9,482 nt of DNA, from contig VMCO01000171.1 of assembly GCA_008081325.1 (NCBI GenBank), positions 1 through 9,482 on the forward strand, read 5' to 3'. Numbering within the stretch: position 1 is the stretch's first letter; each line of letters opens with the position of its first letter. Of this stretch, positions 1-6,920 are shown piece after piece. Below the pieces are notes generated by a model, which ran no database searches, had not been told where the DNA came from, and saw nothing but the letters and a program-made list of their open reading frames with translations. Position numbers and translations under genes: made by a program. This DNA is from Flavobacteriaceae bacterium (lineage in GTDB: Bacteria > Bacteroidota > Bacteroidia > Flavobacteriales > Flavobacteriaceae).

Positions 1-1944
1 AATAACACCTTCAGGTTTTTCATGTCTAATTATATCATAAATATGTTCCCAAAAAACAGGCTCGAAATAAAGCTTGTCAGCAATATCGAAATCAGTGGAT
101 ACAGTTTCTGGATTACAATTAATCATTATTGTTTCGTAGCCACACTCTGAGCTTGCTAAAATTCCATGTACACAGCAATAATCAAATTCAATACCTTGTC
201 CAATCCTGTTAGGACCTGATCCTAAAACAATTATCTTTTTCTTTTCAGAAACCACACTTTCATTTTCAGAATATTTAGATCCATCATTTGTTTCAATTTC
301 ATTTTCAAAAGTTGAATAATAATATGGTGTAAATGCTTTAAACTCTGCAGCACAGGTATCAACTAACTTATATACTCTATTTATATTCAGTTCATCTCTT
401 TTAGAATAAACTTGACTTTCTAAACATCCAAGAATATGAGCAATTTGCCTGTCACCATAACCTTTTTGTTTTGCTTCTAACAATAAATCTCTTGGTATCG
501 ATTCTATAGAATAGTTGGAAATTTCGTTCTTCAAAATATGCAACTCTTCATACTGCTTTAAGAACCACATGTCAATTTTGGTTAATTCGTATATCCTACT
601 CAATGGTATACCCATCTGGATAGCATCATAAATAACAAAAACTCTATCCCAAGAAGCAATAGATAATTTTGAAATAATGGTTTCATAATCAGTAATTCCT
701 TTACCATCAGCTCCTAGTCCATTTCGTTTTATTTCAAGTGATTGTGTTGCTTTGTGTAACGCCTCCTGAAAAGATCTTCCAATTCCCATAACTTCACCTA
801 CAGCTTTCATTTGAAGTCCAAGTCTTCTATCACTACCCTCGAACTTATCGAAATTCCATCTTGGGATTTTAACTATAACGTAATCTAATGTTGGTTCAAA
901 AAGAGCAGATGTAGATTTTGTAATCTGATTTTGAAGTTCATCTAAATTATAACCAATTGCTAACTTTGCAGCTATCTTTGCAATAGGATATCCTGTTGCT
1001 TTACTTGCTAAAGCAGAAGATCTAGACACCCTGGGATTAATCTCAATAGCAATAATATCTTCTTTTTCGTCAGGGCTGACAGCAAATTGAACATTACAAC
1101 CTCCAGCAAAATCTCCTATACTCCTCATCATTTTTATTGCCATATCACGCATTTTTTGATACGTGACGTCACTTAGAGTCATCGCCGGAGCAACAGTAAT
1201 AGAATCTCCCGTATGAATACCCATAGGATCCATGTTTTCGATTGAACATATGATAACAACATTGTCATTTGCATCTCTTAATAGTTCCAATTCATATTCT
1301 TTCCATCCGATCAATGCCTTGTCTATCATAACTTCATGAATTGGAGAGGTTTCTAGTCCTCTTGTCAATAATTCATCGAAATCTTTTTCTTCATATACAA
1401 ATGAAGCGCCGGTACCACCCAAAGTAAATGAAGCCCTAATTACAAGGGGAAATCCAAACTTTTGTGCAATTTCTTTACCCTTAAGATAGGAAGTAGCCGT
1501 AGCTTGAGGAGCCATTGGAATTCCAATATCTAACATTAAATTTCTAAATTGTTCTCTATCTTCAGTGATATTAATAGCATTAATATCAACACCAATAATT
1601 TTTACATCAAAATCATCCCATATTCCTTTGTCGTCAGCCTCAATACAAAGATTCAGTGCAGTTTGTCCTCCCATAGTGGGAAGAACAGCATCAATCTGTG
1701 GATGTTCTTTTAATATTTTAACAATAGAAGCAGTATTAAGAGGTAATAAATAAATATGATCAGCCATAACTGGATCTGTCATAATTGTTGCAGGATTGGA
1801 ATTTATTAGGATAGTCTCAATCCCATCTTCTTTAAGTGATCTTAAAGCCTGGGAACCTGAGTAATCAAACTCACATGCTTGACCTATTACAATTGGACCA
1901 GAACCTATTATTAAAAGAGATTTGAGGTTAGAATCTTTCGGCAT
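1..1944 (-). CDS. carB: Carbamoyl-phosphate synthase large subunit, N-terminal part (runs off left edge)
   Basis: CarB makes carbamoyl phosphate from bicarbonate, two ATP and ammonia delivered by the small subunit CarA, feeding pyrimidine and arginine synthesis in the cytoplasm. The 648 codons visible read without interruption from an ATG at 1944. They cover the first nucleotide-binding half: GSGPIVIGQACEFDYSG at residues 14-30, an ATP-grasp region with LGGTGASFV (175-183), MGIHTGDSITVAPA (241-254) and the metal-binding EINPRVSRSSALASKATGY (301-319). A helical oligomerisation region follows (about 400-565). The second synthetase half begins with GSGPNRIGQGIEFDY (575-589), the expected internal duplicate of the first motif. 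CarB is usually about 950-1075 residues, so the rest of the second ATP-grasp domain and any C-terminal regulatory domain lie outside the window. There is no Shine-Dalgarno sequence. It lies downstream of rpmH on the same strand, behind a terminator, and carA is not nearby. Identification is firm. Confidence 0.97.
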   Translation of the reverse strand, partial: MPKDSNLKSLLIIGSGPIVIGQACEFDYSGSQALRSLKEDGIETILINSNPATIMTDPVMADHIYLLPLNTASIVKILKEHPQIDAVLPTMGGQTALNLCIEADDKGIWDDFDVKIIGVDINAINITEDREQFRNLMLDIGIPMAPQATATSYLKGKEIAQKFGFPLVIRASFTLGGTGASFVYEEKDFDELLTRGLETSPIHEVMIDKALIGWKEYELELLRDANDNVVIICSIENMDPMGIHTGDSITVAPAMTLSDVTYQKMRDMAIKMMRSIGDFAGGCNVQFAVSPDEKEDIIAIEINPRVSRSSALASKATGYPIAKIAAKLAIGYNLDELQNQITKSTSALFEPTLDYVIVKIPRWNFDKFEGSDRRLGLQMKAVGEVMGIGRSFQEALHKATQSLEIKRNGLGADGKGITDYETIISKLSIASWDRVFVIYDAIQMGIPLSRIYELTKIDMWFLKQYEELHILKNEISNYSIESIPRDLLLEAKQKGYGDRQIAHILGCLESQVYSKRDELNINRVYKLVDTCAAEFKAFTPYYYSTFENEIETNDGSKYSENESVVSEKKKIIVLGSGPNRIGQGIEFDYCCVHGILASSECGYETIMINCNPETVSTDFDIADKLYFEPVFWEHIYDIIRHEKPEGVI

Positions 1945-1981
1945 TGAATTAAAGTTTTTTAAATGTACTAATCAAAAAAGT

Positions 1982-2011
1982 AAAAAAAAAGGTGTTACTA
2001 TTAGTAACACC
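1982..2011 (-). terminator. Intrinsic terminator of rpmH
   Basis: Reading leftwards, a perfect 9-bp stem (GGTGTTACT at 1991-1999 pairing with AGTAACACC at 2003-2011, 3-nt loop) is followed by nine consecutive U residues (A run at 1982-1990). This is a textbook Rho-independent terminator, 29 nt past the rpmH stop. It should insulate carB from strong ribosomal-protein transcription, or let through only a fraction of it. Confidence 0.9.
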
Positions 2012-2020
2012 ATATAATAT

Positions 2021-2036
2021 ATTAACAATTGTTAAT
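2021..2036. repeat. 16-bp perfect palindrome after the rpmH stop
   Basis: The sequence ATTAACAATTGTTAAT is identical to its reverse complement over all 16 bases. It lies 4 nt past the rpmH stop codon and 9 nt before the terminator stem. It is AT-rich and could be a weak extra RNA hairpin at the rpmH 3' end or a dimeric regulator site in the leader of carB. Nothing in the sequence decides between these, and chance is possible in DNA this AT-rich. Confidence 0.5.
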
Positions 2037-2040
2037 CATT

Positions 2041-2199
2041 TTATTTTGGGCTATTTTCAGATGAAACTGAAAGTTTCTTTCTGCCCTTAGCTCTCCTTCT
2101 GGAAAGCACCTTTCTTCCAGCAGCAGTAGACATTCTTTCTCTAAAACCGTGCTTATTTTTTCTTTTTCTTTTTGAAGGCTGAAAAGTTCTTTTGCTCAT
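2041..2199 (-). CDS. rpmH: 50S ribosomal protein L34
   Basis: This 52-residue, very basic protein of the large ribosomal subunit begins [20 protein letters not shown] and continues with [20 protein letters not shown], which is the L34 signature. It has a short serine-rich, acidic tail ending SSENSPK. The length is normal for Bacteroidota, slightly longer than the roughly 46 residues of E. coli. Start (ATG at 2199) and stop (TAA at 2041) are unambiguous from the alignment of the N-terminus. In many bacteria rpmH sits beside rnpA near the origin; here neither rnpA nor dnaA is adjacent, and carB follows instead. It has its own strong promoter upstream and a strong terminator downstream, so it is a single-gene unit. 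Confidence 0.98.
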   Translation of the reverse strand: MSKRTFQPSKRKRKNKHGFRERMSTAAGRKVLSRRRAKGRKKLSVSSENSPK

Positions 2200-2236
2200 C
2201 TTTAAATTTTTAAAGTTTTAAAACTAAAACTGCGGG

Positions 2237-2267
2237 CAAATATACAAAGAGTTTTTAGTTAAACAAA
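2237..2267 (-). promoter_or_regulatory. Bacteroidota-type promoter of rpmH
   Basis: On the minus strand the -33 element TTTG (2264-2267) is followed after exactly 19 nt by the -7 element TATATTTG (2237-2244), a full match to the TAnnTTTG consensus used by the primary sigma factor of Bacteroidota. The expected start of transcription would give a leader of about 30 nt before the rpmH ATG. Confidence 0.8.
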
Positions 2268-2335
2268 TCAATTTATTTAATTATTATCAAATTGTTTTTT
2301 ATTAATTTTAGATGAATTTTTAATCTGCAACAAAA

Positions 2336-2905
2336 ATGTTTAACAAGTACATCAAAATAGTATTAGCATTATTAATTTTTGCCTTTTCAATTCAACAATT
2401 TTTGGATGGTGCAGTAGGTTCAACTGGTAATGGAGTAATGCTAATTTTATTATCATTGGTTTTTGTACTTCTATTTTTTAGAAATGAATTTCTAATATTA
2501 GCATTTTTTCAGTTAAGAAAACAGAATTTAGAAGGTGCTAATAGATGGCTGAACAGAATTAAAAATCCAAAATCAGCTTTAACCACAAAGCAACAAGGCT
2601 ATTACAATTATTTAAAAGGTCTAATTCTTTCACAAGAAAATATGAACCAGGCTGAAAAATATTTTCGTACAGCAATAACCTTAGGTTTAAACATGGATCA
2701 TGACTTAGCTATGGCAAAACTAAACTTAGCAGGAATATTATTTACAAAAAGAAGAAAACTAGAAGCACAAAAGTTGCTCAAAGAAGCACAAGATTTAGAC
2801 AAAAATGGTATGATGACCGATCAGATTAAAATGATGAAAAATCAGATGAAAAAAACAAACATACCGAATCAACATTTTGGAAGAAGTAATGTGAGAAGAA
2901 GGTAA
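2336..2905 (+). CDS. Membrane-anchored tetratricopeptide-repeat protein, function unknown
   Basis: The 189-residue product starts with two hydrophobic segments (about residues 5-22 and 32-58) separated by a short glycine-rich turn. A helical region follows that looks like two TPR units: about 87-120, containing YYNYLKGLILSQENMNQAEKYF, and about 124-157, containing AMAKLNLAGILFTKRRKLEA. The tail is basic (NVRRR). The likely topology is a two-helix membrane hairpin with the TPR part in the cytoplasm, where it would serve as a protein-protein interaction surface. I do not recognise a characterised orthologue, and no partner is evident from the neighbours. It is divergent from rpmH (136 nt apart), and its stop lies 2 nt from the stop of the converging hydrolase gene. 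I could not find a convincing promoter. The start is the first ATG of the frame, just before TM1. Confidence 0.85.
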   Translation: MFNKYIKIVLALLIFAFSIQQFLDGAVGSTGNGVMLILLSLVFVLLFFRNEFLILAFFQLRKQNLEGANRWLNRIKNPKSALTTKQQGYYNYLKGLILSQENMNQAEKYFRTAITLGLNMDHDLAMAKLNLAGILFTKRRKLEAQKLLKEAQDLDKNGMMTDQIKMMKNQMKKTNIPNQHFGRSNVRRR

Positions 2906-2917
2906 CTTTATTCTTCT
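2894..2917. other. Inverted repeat spanning both convergent stop codons
   Basis: AGAAGAA (2894-2900) can pair with TTCTTCT (2911-2917) around a 10-nt loop that contains the stop codons of both converging genes. A competing smaller hairpin is possible inside it. There is no U tract on either side, so it is a weak candidate for a shared 3'-end structure rather than a classical terminator. Confidence 0.3.
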
Positions 2918-3573
2918 ATCAAGGAGACTAAATTTTCATTAAACCACTTTGCTCTTAATATTATCATTTCATGTTTACCCCCTTTAATTTTAATACAATT
3001 TGAAATATTATTAATCGGAAATACTTTGTCTTTATCGCCATGTATATGTATAATATCTTCTCTAATTTCACCTTGTTTCCAATTTAGTAATGACCAAACA
3101 GCCCATTCAAGATATCTCTCATCTCTTTCTGTTAAATATCTTTCTGCTAGATCTATCCGTTTGTATAGTTTATTAATATTAAGCTTTAAAGAAAATTTTA
3201 CAAAATTATCAAACATACCAAAAGGAAGCGCGTTATTAAGCTGATAATCTCTAGCTATTTTAAAAACAACAGGATATTCATGATGAGTTTTAACACTAGA
3301 AACGATTATTAATTTTTTTACATTTAATATTTTATCAAGTTCCTGAACTATGATACCGCCAAAAGAAACTCCTAAAAGAATTGGTTTTTTGTGTTTAATT
3401 TTTTTAGATAATCTTTTACAATAGGAGTTTATACTTTCATTTTTTTTTGGCTGAATCCAATCAAGTCTATGAAGTTGATATTTTGAATTTTTAAGATTAA
3501 TATTTTCAAAAACTAATGAACTAGCAGCCAGCCCCGGCATCATATATATATGATTTTCTTTATCTGTAATCAC
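2908..3573 (-). CDS. Alpha/beta-hydrolase fold protein, substrate unknown
   Basis: The 221-residue product has a small alpha/beta-hydrolase layout. The first strand HIYMMPGLAAS (8-18) carries the oxyanion-region MPG. The nucleophile elbow is LLGVSFGGI (66-74), with Ser70 as nucleophile. The acid strand IHIHGDKDKVFP (175-186) offers Asp182, and the catalytic histidine is in GGKHEM (His201). The triad therefore appears intact. No signal peptide is visible, so it is likely cytoplasmic. It is at the short end for the family, with a small helical cap around residues 110-165. The start is GTG; the next possible starts (Met11, Met12) would cut into the first strand, so GTG is preferred. The promoter region is shared with the divergent GNAT-fold gene 69 nt away. 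Substrate cannot be told from sequence; an esterase or thioesterase-like activity is only a family-level guess. Confidence 0.85.
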   Translation of the reverse strand: MITDKENHIYMMPGLAASSLVFENINLKNSKYQLHRLDWIQPKKNESINSYCKRLSKKIKHKKPILLGVSFGGIIVQELDKILNVKKLIIVSSVKTHHEYPVVFKIARDYQLNNALPFGMFDNFVKFSLKLNINKLYKRIDLAERYLTERDERYLEWAVWSLLNWKQGEIREDIIHIHGDKDKVFPINNISNCIKIKGGKHEMIILRAKWFNENLVSLIEE

Positions 3574-3604
3574 GTTGATAATTAATGGTTTAGTATAAAT
3601 TTAT

Positions 3605-3612
3605 TACTTTTG
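3605..3612 (+). promoter_or_regulatory. Candidate -7 element for the small GNAT-fold gene
   Basis: TACTTTTG matches the TAnnTTTG consensus fully and would put the transcription start about 25 nt before the ATG at 3643. No good TTG lies at the usual 19-21 nt upstream, so the -33 part is degenerate and the call is tentative. Confidence 0.45.
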
Positions 3613-3642
3613 CATTTAACTTTTTAATAAAGTTATGTTAAT

Positions 3643-3927
3643 ATGGAGATAGTTGATAACAGCTTTTTAAGACAATTTGAAACCAAAGTGAGTGGAGGTT
3701 TGGCTATAATTGAATATTCTGTTCAAGAAAGAAAAATATTTTTAACAAAAATTTTTGTGCCGGAAATGAAATCTAAAGATGAGTTTTCAGAACTATTTAT
3801 CTCAGAAGTTTTAGAAATAATTCGTGAAAGAAATATTAGTGTTGTGCCAACCGCGGCAATCATTACAAAGTTTATCAGAAAAAACAGAAAATACAAGTCT
3901 CTTTTACCAGTAGGAATCAGAATTTAA
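3643..3927 (+). CDS. Small GNAT-fold protein, COG2388/NATD1-like, degenerate acetyl-CoA loop
   Basis: The 94-residue product follows the short YidJ/NATD1-like acetyltransferase pattern: beta strands at about 10-38 (GGLAIIEYSVQERKIFLTKI), VPE at 39-41, one long helix (46-63), then VVPTAAIITKFIRKNRKY (67-84), which corresponds to the usual VVP...FI.RHPEY end. Family members normally carry an R-G-x-G type loop straight after VPE, which holds the pyrophosphate of acetyl-CoA. Here residues 42-48 read MKSKDEF, with no glycine and with acidic residues in the loop. Fold assignment is fairly safe; catalytic activity is doubtful. Its last 24 nt overlap the 3' end of mtaB on the other strand, and it is divergent from the hydrolase gene. 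No function can be assigned. It could be a binding protein that has lost catalysis, or the loop could be filled differently in this lineage. Confidence 0.8.
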   Translation: MEIVDNSFLRQFETKVSGGLAIIEYSVQERKIFLTKIFVPEMKSKDEFSELFISEVLEIIRERNISVVPTAAIITKFIRKNRKYKSLLPVGIRI

Positions 3928-5265
3928 ACATTCTTTGTCTTTTTCTTTTTTTTCAAAAGCCTCAAGCCTAACAAAACCTTCGTTGTCAATCTTTGATAGT
4001 TTTGCGTATATAATTTTGTTTGAAAGATTAGGGTTCCATGGATGTCTAACCTTTATGTAATTATCCGTATATCCGTGAATGTAACCTAATTTATTTTCAG
4101 TTTCAAAAAGAATAGGTCTAATTTTATTTAACTGAGAATTATAAAATATTCTTCTCTTTTTTTCTGAAAGTGACCTGAGCATTTTACTTCTTTGATTTCT
4201 TATGTTTTTAGGGATTAAATCTGACATCAATGCAGCCTCAGTATTATCTCTTTCAGAGTAAGTGAAAACATGTAGATATGAAATTTCAAGATTTAATAAA
4301 AAATCATAGGTGTCTTGAAAATCTGAATCTGTTTCACCTGGAAATCCAACAATAACATCAACTCCAATACAACAATCGTTTATTTTTGAATGAATATGAT
4401 TAATCCTATCTTCATAAAGTTCTTTTTTATACCTTCTTTTCATTTTTGCTAGAATTTTATTTGAACCACTTTGAAGAGGTATATGAAAATGAGGTACAAA
4501 TAAATTACTTTTTGAAACAAAATCTATAATGTCGTTTTTTAACAGGTTTGGTTCAATCGATGAAATTCTGAATCTATCAATATTAGTGGTCAAGTCTAAT
4601 TCTTTAATTAACTCAAGAAATGTAGTTTCATGTTTTTTATTACCAAACTCACCTTTTCCATAATCACCAATATTTACACCAGTTAAAATAATTTCTTTTA
4701 CAGACTTAGATGAAATTTGAGAAATATTGTTTTTTATGTTTTCGAGGCTATCACTTCTTGAAACACCCCTAGCCAATGGAATTGTACAATATGTGCACTT
4801 GTAATCACATCCATCTTGGATTTTTAAAAATGATCTCGTTCTATCATCAACTGAGTAACTACTTTCGTATGAATTTACGTCGTTAATATCACAAGAGTAT
4901 ACAAGGGTATTATCTTTGGTAAGAGAATCAAGATAATCAACTACATTAAATTTTTCATTGGCACCCAATACCAGATCAACTCCCTGAATTTTAGAGATTG
5001 ATTGAGGTTTAAGTTGGGCATAGCAACCAACAACAATATTAAATGCATCGGGGTTATTTTTATTTGCTTTGTTTAAAATGTTTTTAAATTTTTTGTCAGC
5101 ATTATCGGTAACAGAACAAGTATTAATAACATAAAAATCAGCTTTATTAGCAAAATTTGTTAATTCATAACCATTTTCGATAAATGATCTTGCAATAGTT
5201 GAAGTTTCAGTGAAATTCAATTTACAACCAAGTGTGTGAAATGCGACTTTTTTCTTTGCTAGCAT
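3904..5265 (-). CDS. mtaB: tRNA t6A37 methylthiotransferase MtaB
   Basis: MtaB is a radical-SAM enzyme that adds a methylthio group to C2 of N6-threonylcarbamoyladenosine at position 37 of ANN-reading tRNAs, giving ms2t6A. The 453-residue protein has the three expected parts. The N-terminal methylthiotransferase domain contributes one iron-sulfur cluster through Cys14 (HTLGCKLN), Cys50 (INTCSVT) and Cys81 (VVGCYAQ). The radical-SAM core carries CDYKCTYC (153-160), which holds the SAM-binding cluster. A TRAM-like RNA-binding tail spans about 375-437. The HTLGCKLN form and NTCSVT favour MtaB over MiaB or RimO. Length is normal and all six cluster cysteines are present. The C-terminal 8 codons overlap the convergent GNAT-fold gene. 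Upstream, 38 nt separate it from the preferred start of the divergent lipoprotein gene. No Shine-Dalgarno sequence is seen. Confidence 0.95.
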   Translation of the reverse strand: MLAKKKVAFHTLGCKLNFTETSTIARSFIENGYELTNFANKADFYVINTCSVTDNADKKFKNILNKANKNNPDAFNIVVGCYAQLKPQSISKIQGVDLVLGANEKFNVVDYLDSLTKDNTLVYSCDINDVNSYESSYSVDDRTRSFLKIQDGCDYKCTYCTIPLARGVSRSDSLENIKNNISQISSKSVKEIILTGVNIGDYGKGEFGNKKHETTFLELIKELDLTTNIDRFRISSIEPNLLKNDIIDFVSKSNLFVPHFHIPLQSGSNKILAKMKRRYKKELYEDRINHIHSKINDCCIGVDVIVGFPGETDSDFQDTYDFLLNLEISYLHVFTYSERDNTEAALMSDLIPKNIRNQRSKMLRSLSEKKRRIFYNSQLNKIRPILFETENKLGYIHGYTDNYIKVRHPWNPNLSNKIIYAKLSKIDNEGFVRLEAFEKKEKDKECLNSDSYW

Positions 5266-5285
5266 TTTTTTATCCTAAAAGGATT

Positions 5286-5295
5286 GTAAATTTAC
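5286..5295. promoter_or_regulatory. Palindromic candidate -7 element between mtaB and the lipoprotein gene
   Basis: GTAAATTTAC is a perfect 10-bp palindrome, so TAAATTTA (7 of 8 positions of TAnnTTTG) is presented on both strands in the 38-nt gap between two divergent genes. It could serve as a shared -7 region in both directions. Neither strand has a well-spaced -33 TTG, so this remains a tentative call. Confidence 0.3.
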
Positions 5296-5303
5296 GACTA
5301 ATT

Positions 5304-6920
5304 ATGTTTTCCAAAAATGATATCTTAATTTTTAAGCAAAATTTATACTTCAAATTGATTGCTTTATTTATAATTTTTTCTTCATGTGAAGAAAGAAATT
5401 CTATAGACTTAAATACTGTATTTAGATATAATGAACATAAGAGTATAAATTCATTAGATCCAATTTTTGCAAAAGATATTGCAAATATACAAGCAGTAAA
5501 TCAACTTTTTAATGGTCTTGTTGAAATGGATAAAGAATTAAATGTTGTCCCCTCAATTGCTAAAAGTTGGAAAATTTCAGAAAACGGAAAGCTTTATACA
5601 TTTAATATAAACACATCTGTAAAATTTCATCCGCATCCTAGTCTGAAAAAAAGAAATGTTACTGCATATGATTTTGAATACAGCTTCAACAGATTATTAG
5701 ACCCTAAAAATGCTTCGCCTGGACGTTGGATATTTGATAAGGTCGATAACTTTGAGGCAAAAAATGATTCAATTTTTCAAATTCAATTGAAAAACCCTTT
5801 TAACGCATTTTTAGGTTTACTAACAATGAAATATTGTTCAGTTGTACCAAAAAATGTAGTTGAATTCTATAATGACGAATTTAGATCAAACCCGATAGGC
5901 ACAGGACCCTTTAAATTTATGAGATGGGAAGAAAACATCAAATTAGTACTTAGAAAAAATGAAAACTATTTTCAAAAAGATTCAATTGGAAATCAATTAC
6001 CTCACCTAGAAGCTATTTCAATAACATTTCTCCCTGAAAAACAAAGTGAATTTTTACAATTAGTAAAAGGAAAAATTGACTACGTTTCTGGAATTGACAA
6101 TTCATATAAGGACGAGATAATAACTAATGACGGTAAACTTAGAGAATTGTACAAAGATAAAATTGAAATGTTGCGTGGGCCTTTTTTAAACACTGAGTAT
6201 TTAGCATTTTTCTTAAAATCAGAAAAAAATGAAATTAAATCAGAACTAATCCGAAAAGCAATTAATATTGGATTTGATAAAAGAAAGATGTTAAAATTTT
6301 TAAGAAATGGAGTTGGTATCCCAGCAGAAGCTGGATTTATACCATCTGGTTTACCAGGTTATAAAAAAAATAATATAAATAAATACAATCCAGAACTTGC
6401 TAAGAAATACGTAAACACTTACAAGGAAAAATACAAAACTACTCCTTCGTTAACATTAACAACTTCCAGTAATTATCTAGATTTATGTGAATTTATCCAA
6501 AAAGAACTTGAGAAGTTGGGTATTGAAATTAATATTGATGTGATACCTGGATCTGCATTAAAGCAAGCTAAAGCAAACGGTAAGTTAGATTTCTTCAGAG
6601 CTAGTTGGATTGCTGATTACCCCGATGCAGAAAATTATTTATCACTTTTTTACAGTAGAAATCTTGCTCCAGATGGACCAAATTACACTCATTTTATCAA
6701 TTATGAATACGATGAGATTTATGAAAATTCTTTAAGTGAAACTGACCCCGAGAAATCTAAATTATTATATCAAAAAATGGATTCTATTATAATGTCAAAA
6801 TCAATAATTGTTCCGTTATTCTATGACGAAGTTGTGAGGTTTGTTTCTAAAAATGTTGTGGGCATGGATATAAACGCAACTAATTTGTTGGATCTAAGGG
6901 AAGTTAGAAAAGTAGATTAG
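5304..6920 (+). CDS. Peptide-type ABC transporter substrate-binding lipoprotein (SBP_bac_5 family)
   Basis: The 538-residue product is a DppA/OppA-class solute-binding protein. From the ATG at 5304 the N-terminus is a lipoprotein signal: a hydrophobic stretch at about 16-26, then the lipobox FSSC with Cys28 as the predicted lipidated residue and acidic EE after it. Family motifs are in order: LNTVFRYNEHKSINSLDP near 36-52, SNPIGTGPF (195-203), RKAINIGFDKRKM (317-329) and SWIADYPDAENYLSLF (434-449). The frame opens 72 nt earlier at 5232, but that start would overlap mtaB and bury the signal peptide, so it is rejected. The ligand is probably an oligopeptide, although the family also binds other solutes. 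No permease or ATPase gene is adjacent, so it is an orphan binding protein here. Its stop codon overlaps the stop of the convergent acetyltransferase gene by 4 nt. Confidence 0.92.
   Translation: MFSKNDILIFKQNLYFKLIALFIIFSSCEERNSIDLNTVFRYNEHKSINSLDPIFAKDIANIQAVNQLFNGLVEMDKELNVVPSIAKSWKISENGKLYTFNINTSVKFHPHPSLKKRNVTAYDFEYSFNRLLDPKNASPGRWIFDKVDNFEAKNDSIFQIQLKNPFNAFLGLLTMKYCSVVPKNVVEFYNDEFRSNPIGTGPFKFMRWEENIKLVLRKNENYFQKDSIGNQLPHLEAISITFLPEKQSEFLQLVKGKIDYVSGIDNSYKDEIITNDGKLRELYKDKIEMLRGPFLNTEYLAFFLKSEKNEIKSELIRKAINIGFDKRKMLKFLRNGVGIPAEAGFIPSGLPGYKKNNINKYNPELAKKYVNTYKEKYKTTPSLTLTTSSNYLDLCEFIQKELEKLGIEINIDVIPGSALKQAKANGKLDFFRASWIADYPDAENYLSLFYSRNLAPDGPNYTHFINYEYDEIYENSLSETDPEKSKLLYQKMDSIIMSKSIIVPLFYDEVVRFVSKNVVGMDINATNLLDLREVRKVD

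Noticed and set aside
1565..1753. A 62-codon open frame on the plus strand
   Set aside because: It lies wholly antisense to the well-conserved carB coding sequence and its translation has no recognisable features.
2200..2335. A promoter for the TPR gene on the plus strand
   Set aside because: TAATTTTA-like sequence is present, but no TTG/TTTG at suitable spacing could be found in this AT-rich stretch.
3026..3244. A 72-codon open frame on the plus strand
   Set aside because: It is antisense to the alpha/beta-hydrolase gene, whose catalytic motifs and frame are clear; the plus-strand product is low-complexity and has no support.
3574..3642. A promoter for the leftward hydrolase gene (TAAATTTA on the minus strand)
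   Set aside because: Only 7 of 8 positions of the -7 element match and no spaced TTG is present; too weak to list as a feature.
5232..5303. N-terminal extension of the peptide-binding lipoprotein (24 extra codons)
   Set aside because: It would overlap the mtaB 5' end by 34 nt and place a non-signal-like stretch in front of a good lipoprotein signal that starts at the ATG at 5304.
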